Notes: generated by a model from the sequence alone, not told the origin. Shown: positions 9,595 to 18,792, counted from the stretch's first letter. The stretch: 64,000 nt of DNA from Palleronia pontilimi (GCF_016412875.1 NZ_JAEKPD010000006.1:62001-126000), one strand, 5' to 3'. Translations and numbers: made by a program.

Positions 9595-10583
9595 GCATCA
9601 CGGATTTCGGAACTCGGTCGGACGGGCGCGCGGTGGGGCGCGTGACGCTGGAAAACGGATCCCTCAGCGCCAGTTTCCTGACCCTCGGCGCACTGATCCA
9701 CGAGGTGCGGCTGGAGGGCGTCGCCCATTCGCTGACGCTGGGCGGTGAGACGCCCCGCGACTACGAGGGCGTGATGGAGCATTTCGGTGCGATCATGGGC
9801 CCGGTCGCCAACCGCATCACCGACGCGCGGGCGATGATCGACGGGACGGAATTCAGTTTCGACGCCAACCAGGACGGCCGCCACACGCTGCACGGTGGCA
9901 GCGCGGCCACCCACACGAAGCTGTGGCAGGTTGCGGATCACGACGCGCGCAGCGTCACCTTCGCGCTGGATTTGCCCGACGGCGAAGGCGGCTTTCCCGG
10001 ACGACGCCGGATCGAGGCGACCTACACGCTCGACCCCGACGCGCTGGTGCTGGAGCTGCGCGCGGCGACGGACCGGCCCACGCTGATGAACCTGGCCAGC
10101 CACGGCTACTGGACGATGCAGCCGCCGGGCGACTGGAGCGGGCAGCGCCTGCAGATCCTGGCCGACCGCTACCTGCCCACCGACGACGCGAACCTGCCCA
10201 CGGGCGAGATCGCGGACGTTGCGGGCACGGCTTACGACTTCCGCGAACCGCGCCTGCTGGACGCGGCCACGGCGCCGAAGCTCGATCACAATTTCTGCCT
10301 GTCGGACGCGCCGCGCGACCTGTCCCCCGCGCTGCGGCTGAGCGGGCCGGAGGGGCTGACGCTGGAGATCTCGACCACCGCGCCGGGGATGCAGGTCTTT
10401 GGAATGGGCAGCTTCGCGGTGGACGAGGCCACGCTGCACGGGCGTGGCTACCCGCGCTTCGCGGCGCTGGCCTTCGAGCCGCAGCACTGGCCCGACGCGC
10501 CGACCCATCCGGCCTTCCCGGCGGTCCTGCTGCGGCCCGGCACTGTCTACACGCAGACCAGCCGCTTCGCCTTTTCGCGGTGA
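9591..10583 (+). CDS. galM: Aldose 1-epimerase (mutarotase)
   Basis: GalM-type mutarotase of 330 residues that interconverts alpha- and beta-galactose, supplying the anomer preferred by the next enzyme. Family marks include the substrate-binding Arg in GPVANRITDAR, the catalytic His in HTLHGG and NLASHGYW, and the base Glu in FAALAFEPQHWPDAPTHP near the C-terminus. The start overlaps the beta-galactosidase stop. It is the last gene of the galactoside operon; the next gene is on the opposite strand. Confidence 0.92.
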   Translation: MSITDFGTRSDGRAVGRVTLENGSLSASFLTLGALIHEVRLEGVAHSLTLGGETPRDYEGVMEHFGAIMGPVANRITDARAMIDGTEFSFDANQDGRHTLHGGSAATHTKLWQVADHDARSVTFALDLPDGEGGFPGRRRIEATYTLDPDALVLELRAATDRPTLMNLASHGYWTMQPPGDWSGQRLQILADRYLPTDDANLPTGEIADVAGTAYDFREPRLLDAATAPKLDHNFCLSDAPRDLSPALRLSGPEGLTLEISTTAPGMQVFGMGSFAVDEATLHGRGYPRFAALAFEPQHWPDAPTHPAFPAVLLRPGTVYTQTSRFAFSR

Positions 10584-10591
10584 TCCGACAG

Positions 10592-10613
10592 AGGTATTTG
10601 AGGACCAGTGATG
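10592..10613 (-). repeat. Recurrent 3'-UTR motif, copy 2
   Basis: On the minus strand this reads CATCACTGGTCC followed by TCAAATACCT. It begins about 59 nt after the stop of the Sco gene and has the same orientation. It is almost identical to the copy at 62751-62773. It also sits in the convergent gap after galM. Confidence 0.55.
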
Positions 10614-10671
10614 CACGCGCCATGCGCCCGGTCCGCGCCGTTCGGGACGGAGCCCGGGCGCGGTGCGGCGG

Positions 10672-11268
10672 TCAGGAGGCGAAGAGGCGGCGCAGCTTGT
10701 CGGTCGCGCGCTCGATGCCTTCGCCGTAGCCGATGGGCTCGAAGAGCCGCCCGTCTTCGTCGAAGAGCAGCGTCAGAGCCGAGTGATCCATGGTGTAGTC
10801 GTCGCCTTCGGTCGGGACCTTGCGGGCGTAGATGCGGAACGCGTCGATGGCCGCCGCGACCTGGTCGGGGCTCCCGGTCACGCCGATCACGCCAGGCGTG
10901 TAGGAGACGTAGTCGCGCATCACGTCGGGCGTGTCGCGCTCGGGATCGACGGTGATGAGGAAGACGCGGAGCTCTTCGCCCTCGGCCGCCATGGCCTCCT
11001 GCCAGGCCATCGCGTCGCCCATGGTCGTGGGGCAGACATCGGGGCAATGGGTGAAGCCGAAGAAGACCGCGGACGGGGTGCCTTTCAGCGTGTCGGCGGT
11101 GAAGGGCTGGCCGTCGGTGGTGACGAGTTCGTAGTCGCCCTGTCCCAGCGTGTCGCCCACGGACGCGTTCAGGCGCGGCTCGATCACGCGCAGCCACAGG
11201 ACCGCCGCGCCCGCGAGGGCGACCAGAAGCCACAGGGCGATGACGAGCGGTTTCAGGCGCGTGGGCAT
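10672..11268 (-). CDS. SCO1/SenC/PrrC-family copper chaperone
   Basis: Membrane-anchored thioredoxin-fold protein of 198 residues that helps deliver copper to the CuA centre of cytochrome c oxidase. One N-terminal helix (about residues 8-26) anchors it facing the periplasm. The copper ligands are visible: Cys75 and Cys79 in THCPDVCP, and His162 in YTMDHSAL. The conserved VDPERDTPDV region is also present. It starts within the stop of the PCuAC gene (ATGA overlap), so the two copper proteins are co-translated. Confidence 0.93.
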   Translation of the reverse strand: MPTRLKPLVIALWLLVALAGAAVLWLRVIEPRLNASVGDTLGQGDYELVTTDGQPFTADTLKGTPSAVFFGFTHCPDVCPTTMGDAMAWQEAMAAEGEELRVFLITVDPERDTPDVMRDYVSYTPGVIGVTGSPDQVAAAIDAFRIYARKVPTEGDDYTMDHSALTLLFDEDGRLFEPIGYGEGIERATDKLRRLFAS

Positions 11269-11777
11269 CAGTGGTGCATCCCCGTCGTTTCGCGTTGGCC
11301 GGGCGCGGCTATGGCGAAGGGCACGTCGACAGCGCCCGCGCGCTCGAAGGTCAGGCGGACGGGCGCGATTTCGCCCGCGACCAGCGGGCCCGCAAGATCC
11401 ATGAACATCAGGTGCGGGCCGCCGGGTTCCAGCGTGATCGTTTCCCCGGCCGGGACCGGCAGGCCGTCGGGCAGCGGGCGCATCCGCATCACGTCGCCGT
11501 CCATGCGCATCTCGTGGAGTTCCGCGCGTCCCGCCACGGGGCTGGACACCGCGACGAGCCGGTCGTCGGTGTCGCCCGCGTTGGTGACGGTCATGTAGCC
11601 GCCGCCGACCGGCTGGCCCGGCAGGGTGGCGCGCGCATGGGCGCCGGTGACGGTCAGATCGCCCACGGTGACGGCCGCGGCATTGGGCGCGGCGGCCGCG
11701 ATATTGGCAAGGCCGAGGCCGAGCAAGACCAAGGTGGGGGTAAGGGGCGTACGAATTCGTGTGAACATGGCCGTCAT
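11268..11777 (-). CDS. Periplasmic copper chaperone PCuAC
   Basis: Copper chaperone of the PCuAC (DUF461) family, 169 residues. A signal peptide of about 29 residues ends near IAAAAP. The copper-binding His/Met set is visible as LHEMRMDGDVMRMRP followed by GGPHLMFM, matching the H(M)X10MX21HXM pattern of the family. A His-Met rich tail (TGMHH) may add metal contacts. It is translationally coupled to the Sco gene and probably feeds it copper for oxidase assembly. The start could instead be the Met three codons downstream (11768); neither has a strong ribosome site. Confidence 0.92.
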   Translation of the reverse strand: MTAMFTRIRTPLTPTLVLLGLGLANIAAAAPNAAAVTVGDLTVTGAHARATLPGQPVGGGYMTVTNAGDTDDRLVAVSSPVAGRAELHEMRMDGDVMRMRPLPDGLPVPAGETITLEPGGPHLMFMDLAGPLVAGEIAPVRLTFERAGAVDVPFAIAAPGQRETTGMHH

Positions 11778-11936
11778 GTAGCAATCGCCGCAAAGCTGCG
11801 AAAGGGTCGGACGTGTCGCAGGGGATCGACCGGGATTGGTCCCAGGATCAACGGCGCGGCTGACCCTGCGATCCGACCGAGGGTGGATTCGGCGGGACGC
11901 GGCGCTCGGTGCGGGGCAGCGGCGCGCGCCGCCCGG

Positions 11937-13826
11937 TCAGGCGGCGCGGAACTCGGCGCGGATGCGGCGCACCCCGGACGAGGAGGACCCTTCCTTGGTG
12001 ATCTTCACGCGGCCGAATTCGGCCACCTCGGACAGGTCGCCCACATGGGGGCCGCCGCAGAGCTCCTGCGACAGGATCTCGCCGTCCTCGGCCTTGATGG
12101 TGTAGACCGTCACCACGTCGGGGTATTTTTCCCAGAACGAGCCTTCGATGCCAGCGTCCAGCGCTTCCTGCTTGGTCATTTCGGTCACGCTGACCGTCGC
12201 GCCGCGCGCGATGGCGTCGTTTATGAATGCCTCGACCTGGTCCAGTTCCTCGCGCGTCACCTTCTGGGGGTGGGACACGTCATAGCGCAGACGCTCGGCG
12301 GTGATGTTGCTGCCCATCTGGTGGACGTGGTCGCCCAGGACGCGCTGCAGGCCCGCCAGGAGCAGGTGCGTGGCGGTGTGGTAGGCGGTCGTCGTTTCCG
12401 AGTGATCGGCCAGACCGCCCGCGAACTTGCCCGCCGCTGCGCTGCGCGACTTGTCGGAATGGACCTTGGCGGCTTCGTCGAATTTCTCAGGCGATTGCAT
12501 GGTCTTGCCCATCTCGCCCAGCACTTCCTCGGTCAGTTCCTTGGGAAAGCCGTAGGTCTCGTAGAACCGGAAGGCGTCGGCACCGTCGAGCGTGTCGTTC
12601 TTGGCGACGAAGGCGCGGATTTCCTTTTCGCCGGTGACCAGCGTGCGCTGGAACTGCTCTTCCTCGCGGGTGATGGCTTCGACGATCTTGTCGGCGCGGG
12701 CGTAGAGTTCCTGGAAGGACTTGGCCTCGTCGATATAGATGCGCGCCAGCCGCGCCATCAGGTCGGCGGGCGCGTCGAGGCCGCGGCCCACGCGCACGGC
12801 GCGGCGCAGCAGGCGGCGCACGACGTAGCCCGCGTCGGAATTGCTGGGCGTCACGCCGTCGCCGATCAGGAACGTCACCGCGCGGGCGTGGTCCAGGATG
12901 ATGCGGAAGGACGACGTGTCGATCTCATAACCGTGACCGGTCAGCTTTTCCAACTCGGTGATGGCAGAGGCGAAGAACGGCGTGCGATAGACGTCGGGGT
13001 TGCCCTGCACGGCCGAGAAGATCCGCTCGAGCCCGCCGCCGTAGTCGATATTGGGCGCAGGGAGCGGGACGAAGCCGTCATCGGTCTTCTTCACGGACAT
13101 GAAGACGTTGTTGCCGATTTCGACCAGGCGCGAATCGTCGGCTGCCGGGTGGTCGGTGTCGGGGCCCGAGGGGTCGAAATCGTAGAACATTTCCGAATCC
13201 GGCCCGCCGACCTCGCCCACCGGCATGTTTTCCGGGACGCCCGCGCGGGACCACCAGTTTTCGGACGTGTCATACAGGAAGATGCGGCCGCCGCGCGACA
13301 TGCCGTATTTCGCCGGTTCGGGCTCGACCTTGGCGTCGATGCCGAGCTTGGCGAATTCGTCCTGCCAGATGGCGATGGCCTCGTCGTCCTGGGGGATGCC
13401 GAGCGCCTGGTCGCCCGCGAACACGCTGATATAGACGCGGCTGGCATCCAGACCCAGCACCTGGGTCTGCCAGCCGAAGATCAGCTCGATCTGGCGGCGC
13501 TTGTAGGTGGCGGGATCGGCGTTGAGCTGCCAGCGGCCGATCATCTCGAAGAAGGTCAGGTGGGTGGGATCGCCCACCTCGTCGATATCGCCGGTGCGCA
13601 CGCAGCGCTGGACGTTGGACAGGTCGTCGCCCTTGGGGTGCTTCTGGCCCAGAAGGTAGGGGACCATGGGCTGCATCCCCGACCCGGTGAAGAGCGTGGT
13701 CGAGTCGTTCTCGGGCACCAGACCGTCGGACGGGATTTCGACCGACCCAGCGGCGACCATGTAATCGATGTAGGATTTGCGAAGTTCGTCCGGCGTCATC
13801 ACGGGTGGGTCCGTCCTTGGGGTCAT
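11937..13826 (-). CDS. Short alanyl-tRNA synthetase-like protein
   Basis: A class II synthetase of 629 residues related to AlaRS, but about 240 residues shorter than the usual bacterial enzyme. The aminoacylation part has a motif TTLFTGSGMQPM and the signature GDPTHLTFFEMIGRW. The editing part is intact: HTATH at 483-487, CGGPH at 590-594 and the closing EGSSSSGVRRIRAE. The protein stops there, so the C-Ala domain is missing. It may be a second AlaRS, a trans-editing enzyme for mischarged tRNA-Ala, or a functional short AlaRS. The Met at 13799 (MTPDELRKS) is an alternative start and fits the family better; neither has a clear ribosome site. It is a single gene, divergent from the aconitase X gene. 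Confidence 0.85.
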   Translation of the reverse strand: MTPRTDPPVMTPDELRKSYIDYMVAAGSVEIPSDGLVPENDSTTLFTGSGMQPMVPYLLGQKHPKGDDLSNVQRCVRTGDIDEVGDPTHLTFFEMIGRWQLNADPATYKRRQIELIFGWQTQVLGLDASRVYISVFAGDQALGIPQDDEAIAIWQDEFAKLGIDAKVEPEPAKYGMSRGGRIFLYDTSENWWSRAGVPENMPVGEVGGPDSEMFYDFDPSGPDTDHPAADDSRLVEIGNNVFMSVKKTDDGFVPLPAPNIDYGGGLERIFSAVQGNPDVYRTPFFASAITELEKLTGHGYEIDTSSFRIILDHARAVTFLIGDGVTPSNSDAGYVVRRLLRRAVRVGRGLDAPADLMARLARIYIDEAKSFQELYARADKIVEAITREEEQFQRTLVTGEKEIRAFVAKNDTLDGADAFRFYETYGFPKELTEEVLGEMGKTMQSPEKFDEAAKVHSDKSRSAAAGKFAGGLADHSETTTAYHTATHLLLAGLQRVLGDHVHQMGSNITAERLRYDVSHPQKVTREELDQVEAFINDAIARGATVSVTEMTKQEALDAGIEGSFWEKYPDVVTVYTIKAEDGEILSQELCGGPHVGDLSEVAEFGRVKITKEGSSSSGVRRIRAEFRAA

Positions 13827-13934
13827 GGGATTGCGCGCGATGCGGTTGGGATCGCGGGTTTTTCGCTAGATACTGGACTTGCCAAGAGCCTGCAATCGGG
13901 GACCATGGGTTTTCGGGCCTGGGGGATTTGCGGG

Positions 13935-15611
13935 ATGGCGCAGCTTATCTTGGACGTCCTCGCCGAGGGCCGCACGCTGGTCTGCGACGCGGGGTTGAGC
14001 GTCTGGGGCGGGGTTGACCCGGCGACCGGGACGATCGTGGACGCGCAGCACCCCCAACGCGGCGAAAGCCTGGCGGGGCGGGTGGTGCTGATGCCGACCT
14101 CGCGGGGGTCGTGCTCGGGCTCGGCGGTGCTGCTGGGCTTGGTGCTGGCGGGACGCGGACCGGCGGCGCTGGTCTTCGGCGCGCGGGAAGAGGTGCTGAC
14201 GCTGGGCGCGCTGGTGGCCGCGCGGCTGTTCGGGCGGGCGCTTCCGGTGGTGCGCCTGGGGGCCGAGGATTACGCCCGCGTCGCGCGGTCCGGGCGCGTG
14301 GCCATCGGCGACGGCAGGCTGGTGGCGGACAGGGTTTCGCTGGACCTGGCGCCGCTTGGGGACGGCTTGGCCCTGGACGACCGGGACCGGGAGTTCCTAT
14401 CGGGGACGCATGGCCGGGCGGCGCGGCTGGCGATGGGGATCATCTGCGACATGGCCCGCGTGCAGGGGGCGACGGGGCTGCTGGACGTCACGCGCGCGCA
14501 TATCGACGGGTGCATCTACGCCGATCCTGCCTTCCTGGCCTTCGCGCGCATGATGGCGGATCTGGGGGCACGGGTGCGGGTGCCGACCACGACCAACGCG
14601 ATCTCGGTCGATCGCGAGAATTGGCGCGCGCAGGGGGTGGACGGCGATTTCGGAACTGCCGCGCAGGCGCTGGCGGATGCCTACGTGTCCATGGGCGCGG
14701 CGCCGAGCTTCACCTGCGCGCCTTACCTGCTGGACGACCCGCCCGCACGCGGCGAGGTCATCGCCTGGTCGGAATCGAACGCGGTGGTGTTCGCCAACTC
14801 GGTGCTGGGCGCGCGCACGGCGAAGCACGCGGACTTGCTGGACCTGTGCATCGCGATGACGGGCCGCGCGCCCGCGTCGGGCGTGTATCTGGACGCGGGC
14901 CGCGTGGCGCGGCGGGTGGTCGATGTCGCTATGCCGCCCGGCGCGGACGATGCGGCGTGGCCCTTGCTGGGCTGGCTGCTGGGCCAGGCGTCGCCGGACC
15001 GGGTGCCGCTGGTGCGCGGGCTGGACGGCAGCCGCCCGGGTGCCGACGACCTGAAGGCTCTCTGCGCGGCGTTCGGGACGACCTCGGCCGCGCCGATGCT
15101 GCACGTGGCGGGCGTCACGCCGGAAGGCGACGCGCCGCCCGCGCCGGACGCGGATCACGTGCGGATCCGGCTGGCGGATTTCAGGCGCGGCTGGGCCGAT
15201 CTCAATCGGGGCAGTACCTCGGTGGACCTGGTTGCCATCGGGTCGCCCCATGCCAGCGCGGCGGAGTGCCGGGGGTTCCTGGCCGCTTTGGGCGACCGGC
15301 GCTGCGACGGGGCGCGGGCGATGGCGACGGTGGGGCGCGCGACGCTGACCGGGTTGGACCGCGACGGGACGCTTGCGGCGCTGGGCGCGCGCGGGGTGCG
15401 GGTGTTGCCCGATCTCTGCTGGTGCTCGATCACCGAGCCGGTGTTCCCGCCGGACGCGCGCGTGGTGATGACCAATTCGGCAAAATACGCTCATTACGGG
15501 CCGAGCCTGTCGGGCCGCGCCCTGCGCTTCGCCAGCTTGGCGGATTGTGCCGAGGCGGCGGTGACGGGACGCGCGCCGGGGCGGCCGCGGTGGCTAGAGG
15601 GTGTCGAGTGA
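13935..15611 (+). CDS. Aconitase X (AcnX), fused small and large domains
   Basis: A single-chain aconitase X hydro-lyase of 558 residues. The N-terminal swivel domain (former DUF126, about 1-125) contains TSRGSCSGSAVL. The catalytic large domain (former DUF521) starts near LSGTHGRAARLAMGI and includes RAHIDGCIY and PTTTNAIS. Characterised relatives dehydrate cis-3-hydroxy-L-proline, and the archaeal type acts on mevalonate 5-phosphate. The bacterial single-chain type makes a hydroxyproline-like substrate the first guess, but none of its pathway partners is adjacent. The ATG at 13935 was chosen because family members start this close to the first strand; 13905 is an alternative. Its 3' end overlaps the convergent dehydrogenase gene by 18 nt. 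Confidence 0.87.
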   Translation: MAQLILDVLAEGRTLVCDAGLSVWGGVDPATGTIVDAQHPQRGESLAGRVVLMPTSRGSCSGSAVLLGLVLAGRGPAALVFGAREEVLTLGALVAARLFGRALPVVRLGAEDYARVARSGRVAIGDGRLVADRVSLDLAPLGDGLALDDRDREFLSGTHGRAARLAMGIICDMARVQGATGLLDVTRAHIDGCIYADPAFLAFARMMADLGARVRVPTTTNAISVDRENWRAQGVDGDFGTAAQALADAYVSMGAAPSFTCAPYLLDDPPARGEVIAWSESNAVVFANSVLGARTAKHADLLDLCIAMTGRAPASGVYLDAGRVARRVVDVAMPPGADDAAWPLLGWLLGQASPDRVPLVRGLDGSRPGADDLKALCAAFGTTSAAPMLHVAGVTPEGDAPPAPDADHVRIRLADFRRGWADLNRGSTSVDLVAIGSPHASAAECRGFLAALGDRRCDGARAMATVGRATLTGLDRDGTLAALGARGVRVLPDLCWCSITEPVFPPDARVVMTNSAKYAHYGPSLSGRALRFASLADCAEAAVTGRAPGRPRWLEGVE

Positions 15612-16982
15612 GGCGCGGACGCCGTTCCTCCAGATCCGGCGGGCGGCGTCGATCAGCGGCGTTTGCAGGCGCGCGGCCAGGTCGGCGGGGAAGATTCCGC
15701 GCACGGTCAGAAGGGCGGTGACGGTCGCGTCGGGATCGTCACTGGCCAGCGCCTTCAGTCGATCGGCCATGGGATCGCGCAGGTCGATGGGGTGGCCCCG
15801 CTCGTCCACGCCGCGCACGTAGCGCATCCACGCGGCGACGGCGTGGCAAAGGGCGGGGCTGGGCTGGTCCCGCTCAAGCCGGTCGCCGAGCGGGCCCAAC
15901 AGGCGCTGGGGCAGCTTCTGGCTGCCATCCATGGCGATCTGCCAGGTGCGGTGCCGGATCGCGGGATTGGCGAAGCGGGCCCGCAGGCTGTCGGCATAGG
16001 CGTCCAGCGACACGCCGGGCGGCGCGGTCACGGTGGGCGCGATTTCGGACCAGAGCCGCTGCGCGTAGGCGGCGAAGACCGGGTCGGCCATGGCGTCGGC
16101 GATGGTCTCGTGCCCCGCAAGGTAGCCGGTATAGGCCAGCGCGGAATGGGCGCCGTTCAGCATCCGCAGCTTCATGCGCTCGTGGGCGGTGACGTCGGCC
16201 ACCATCTCGGCCCCCGCGGCGGCGAGGTCGGGGCGGGCGCCGTCGACGAAATCGTCCTCGATCGCCCATTGGGCGAAGGGCTCGTGCATCACCGGCGCGG
16301 GGTCGTGCTGGCCGGTCAGGTGCGCGACGCGCGCGATATCGGCGTCGGTCGTGGCGGGCGTGATGCGGTCGACCATGGTGGCGGGGAAGCGTGCCTCGGC
16401 CGCGATCCAGTCGGCCAGGGCCGGATCGATACGGGCGGCGAGGTCCAGCACGACGCCGCGCAGCAGCGCGCCGTTGCCCGGCAGGTTGTCGCAACTCATC
16501 GCCGTGGAGGGGCGCAGGCCCGCGTCGCGGCGGCGCTGCAATGCGCGCACGAGGTAGCCGGGGGCCGAGACGGGGTGGGCGTCGGTCAGATCGTGGCGGA
16601 TATCGGGGTGATCCGGGTTCAGCGCGCCGGTCGCCGGGTCGTGGCAATATCCCTTCTCGGTCACGGTGAGGCTGACGATCTTCACGCGCGGGTCGCACAA
16701 AACGTCCAACACCGCGCCGGGATCCTCGGGGGCGACCAGCACGTCATTCAGCACCGTCACGCGGCGCGGGGCCGGGGCGTCCGGGGTCAGCGCGACCGCG
16801 TAATAGGCCCAGCCTTGGCCGCGCAACGCATCGCGGGTGTCCGGCGTTCGAAGCGAAACCCCGGTGATGCCCCAATCGCCGCCCGAGGCCGCCATGGCGT
16901 CGGCCACGAACGGGCAGACGAAGGCGCGGGCGAAGGCGCCGAGGCCCAGGTGGACGATGCCCGTCGCGGGGCGGCGGCTCAC
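15594..16982 (-). CDS. Mannitol 2-dehydrogenase/fructuronate reductase-family oxidoreductase
   Basis: NAD(P)-dependent polyol/uronate dehydrogenase of 462 residues. The Rossmann start is GIVHLGLGAFARAF. Family signatures are MSCDNLPGNG and the catalytic Lys region KLRMLNGAHSALAY. Members convert mannitol to fructose, arabinitol to xylulose, or fructuronate to mannonate; the sequence does not say which. It begins with GTG overlapping the stop of the TRAP large permease (GTGA), so it is the last gene of that operon. The transporter therefore probably brings in its substrate or a precursor. Confidence 0.85.
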   Translation of the reverse strand: MSRRPATGIVHLGLGAFARAFVCPFVADAMAASGGDWGITGVSLRTPDTRDALRGQGWAYYAVALTPDAPAPRRVTVLNDVLVAPEDPGAVLDVLCDPRVKIVSLTVTEKGYCHDPATGALNPDHPDIRHDLTDAHPVSAPGYLVRALQRRRDAGLRPSTAMSCDNLPGNGALLRGVVLDLAARIDPALADWIAAEARFPATMVDRITPATTDADIARVAHLTGQHDPAPVMHEPFAQWAIEDDFVDGARPDLAAAGAEMVADVTAHERMKLRMLNGAHSALAYTGYLAGHETIADAMADPVFAAYAQRLWSEIAPTVTAPPGVSLDAYADSLRARFANPAIRHRTWQIAMDGSQKLPQRLLGPLGDRLERDQPSPALCHAVAAWMRYVRGVDERGHPIDLRDPMADRLKALASDDPDATVTALLTVRGIFPADLAARLQTPLIDAARRIWRNGVRASLDTL

Positions 16983-18289
16983 AGGCTCGGCAGCCACAGC
17001 GCGAGGCCCGGGAAGACGATGAGCAGGAAGACCAGGAACATCGAGCAGCCGATGAACGGGAAGGCCGAGGTGTAGATGTCGCGCATGGACGTGCCCGCGG
17101 GGGCCACGCCTTTCATGACGAACAGCAGCAGTCCGAAGGGCGGCGTGGTGAAGCTGATCTCGAGCGCCAGCAGCATCACCAGCGCGAACCAGATGGGATC
17201 GAAGCCCAAGCCCTGCGCCAGCGGGAAGAAGATCGGCACCGTCAGCAGCATGATCGAGATCTGTTCCATGAACATGCCCAGCAGCAGCAGCACCGCGAAC
17301 ATCACCAGCAGCATCGCCAGCGGCGACAGGTCGAACCCCGTGGCCCAGTCGATCAGCCCGCTGGAGGCCCCCGAGAACGCCAGCAGCTGGCTGAACGTGG
17401 CCGAGCCGAAGACGATGAGGTAGGCCATCAGCGTCACCCGAAGCGCGCCGTCGATGGATTTCAGCAGGTTCTCCCAACTCAGGCAGCGATAGGCCACGGC
17501 CAGGATCAGCACGCCCAGAGCACCGAAGGCCGCGGCTTCGGACGGGGTGAAGATGCCGCCGATCATACCCGCCACGGTGATGACCATGACCGACAGCATG
17601 GGCACCACGTCGCGCAGGATCAGCCGCAGCTTTTCGGCAAGGCCCATGGACGGCACGTCGTAGGCGGGGGCGGCGTCGGGATCGATACGGACCTGCAACC
17701 AGATCGTCGCGATGTAGAGCCCGGCCAGGATCAGCCCGGGGATCACGCCCGCGATCAGCAGCGCGCCCACGTCGATGCGCGCCAGCGTCGCCAGCAGCAC
17801 CGCCAGCGCCGAGGGCGGAATGATGATCGCCAGCCCGCCCGTGCCCAGGATCGGGCCAATTGACATGTGCTTTTTGTAGCCGCGGGCGTTCATCTCGGGC
17901 ACCATCAGCGCGCCCAGCAGCGCGGTCGAGCCCATGGACGACCCCGACAGCGTGGAAAACCCGGTGCCGCCGATCACCGTGACGTAGGACAGCCGCCCCG
18001 GCAGGCGGCCCAGCAGCTTGTCGATGGCGTTGAACATGCGGCTCCCGAGGCCGGTGAAGAAGAAGAGCTCGCCCATCAGCAGGAACAGCGGGATCGGCAC
18101 CAGCGCGAAGCTGGTCAGCGAGCCGAAGCCGTTGTTGAGAAGCTGGGTGATCCCCGCCTCGCCGCCCATGAAGATCCACGCGCCGATGATGTTGGCGGCC
18201 AGGAAGGCCAGCGCCACGGGCATCCCCGCCGCCATCAGCAGCATGATCGAGCCCAGCAGCAGGCCCAGTGCCGCGTACCATTCCATCAT
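16979..18289 (-). CDS. dctM: TRAP transporter large permease (DctM)
   Basis: Large membrane subunit of a tripartite ATP-independent periplasmic transporter, 436 residues, with about 12 hydrophobic segments. Typical DctM stretches are seen early (AAGMPVALAFLAANIIGAW), in the middle (GSSMGSTALLGALMVPEM and SIGPILGTGGLAIIIPPS) and late (FTTPPFGLLLFVMKGVAP). The start codon overlaps the small-subunit stop (two adjacent ATGs at 18289 and 18286; the first overlaps). It works with the dctQ- and dctP-like genes upstream to import an organic acid using a sodium gradient. Confidence 0.93.
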   Translation of the reverse strand: MMEWYAALGLLLGSIMLLMAAGMPVALAFLAANIIGAWIFMGGEAGITQLLNNGFGSLTSFALVPIPLFLLMGELFFFTGLGSRMFNAIDKLLGRLPGRLSYVTVIGGTGFSTLSGSSMGSTALLGALMVPEMNARGYKKHMSIGPILGTGGLAIIIPPSALAVLLATLARIDVGALLIAGVIPGLILAGLYIATIWLQVRIDPDAAPAYDVPSMGLAEKLRLILRDVVPMLSVMVITVAGMIGGIFTPSEAAAFGALGVLILAVAYRCLSWENLLKSIDGALRVTLMAYLIVFGSATFSQLLAFSGASSGLIDWATGFDLSPLAMLLVMFAVLLLLGMFMEQISIMLLTVPIFFPLAQGLGFDPIWFALVMLLALEISFTTPPFGLLLFVMKGVAPAGTSMRDIYTSAFPFIGCSMFLVFLLIVFPGLALWLPSL

Positions 18290-18792
18290 TCGTGGATCCC
18301 CGCCTCGCCCGAATGCATGAGCTCGGGGCCGAAGACGAAGCGGGCGAACTCGACGGCCATCAGCGTGAAGCTGACCGGGAAGGCCGCGGTCAGGATCCAC
18401 TTGGGGAAGTAGTAGGCGCGCACGTCGTAATCGTTGCGCTCGAGGTTGGTGACGACCAGTTCCGCCCCCTTCCACGCCAGGATCACCGACACGACGACGC
18501 AAGCCGCGGCCACGAGGCGGCTGACGATGGCCTGCGCGGCGTCGGGCAAGGCGGCGGTGACCAGCTCGATATGGACGTGGCCCCGTTCGCGCACCAGCCA
18601 CGGCGCGCCCAGCATGGTCATGTAGAGCAGCGCGTATTCCGAGGACGTGAAGAGCCACGCGAAGGGCTGCAGGCCCGCGTTGCGCATGGCGACCGACACG
18701 ACGATCGAGACCATGAGCCAGACCAGCATGGCGCCCGCGATGATCGCCATGAGCGTCAGGACGGCGTCATAGGCGCGTCGGATGGAATGCAT
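18286..18792 (-). CDS. dctQ: TRAP transporter small permease (DctQ)
   Basis: Small four-helix membrane subunit of the TRAP transporter, 168 residues. Hydrophobic segments fall near residues 10-32, 48-66, 88-108 and 130-150. The family motif APWLVRERGHVHIELV lies between helices two and three. An AAAGG ribosome site precedes the ATG. It is placed between the binding-protein gene and the large permease, the usual P-Q-M order. Confidence 0.92.
   Translation of the reverse strand: MHSIRRAYDAVLTLMAIIAGAMLVWLMVSIVVSVAMRNAGLQPFAWLFTSSEYALLYMTMLGAPWLVRERGHVHIELVTAALPDAAQAIVSRLVAAACVVVSVILAWKGAELVVTNLERNDYDVRAYYFPKWILTAAFPVSFTLMAVEFARFVFGPELMHSGEAGIHE

Noticed and set aside
11937-13826. Treating the AlaRS-like gene as a frameshifted pseudogene of alaS
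   Set aside because: The frame is open throughout, with intact editing residues and a typical end of the editing domain. No C-Ala coding remnant was seen in the 160 nt downstream.
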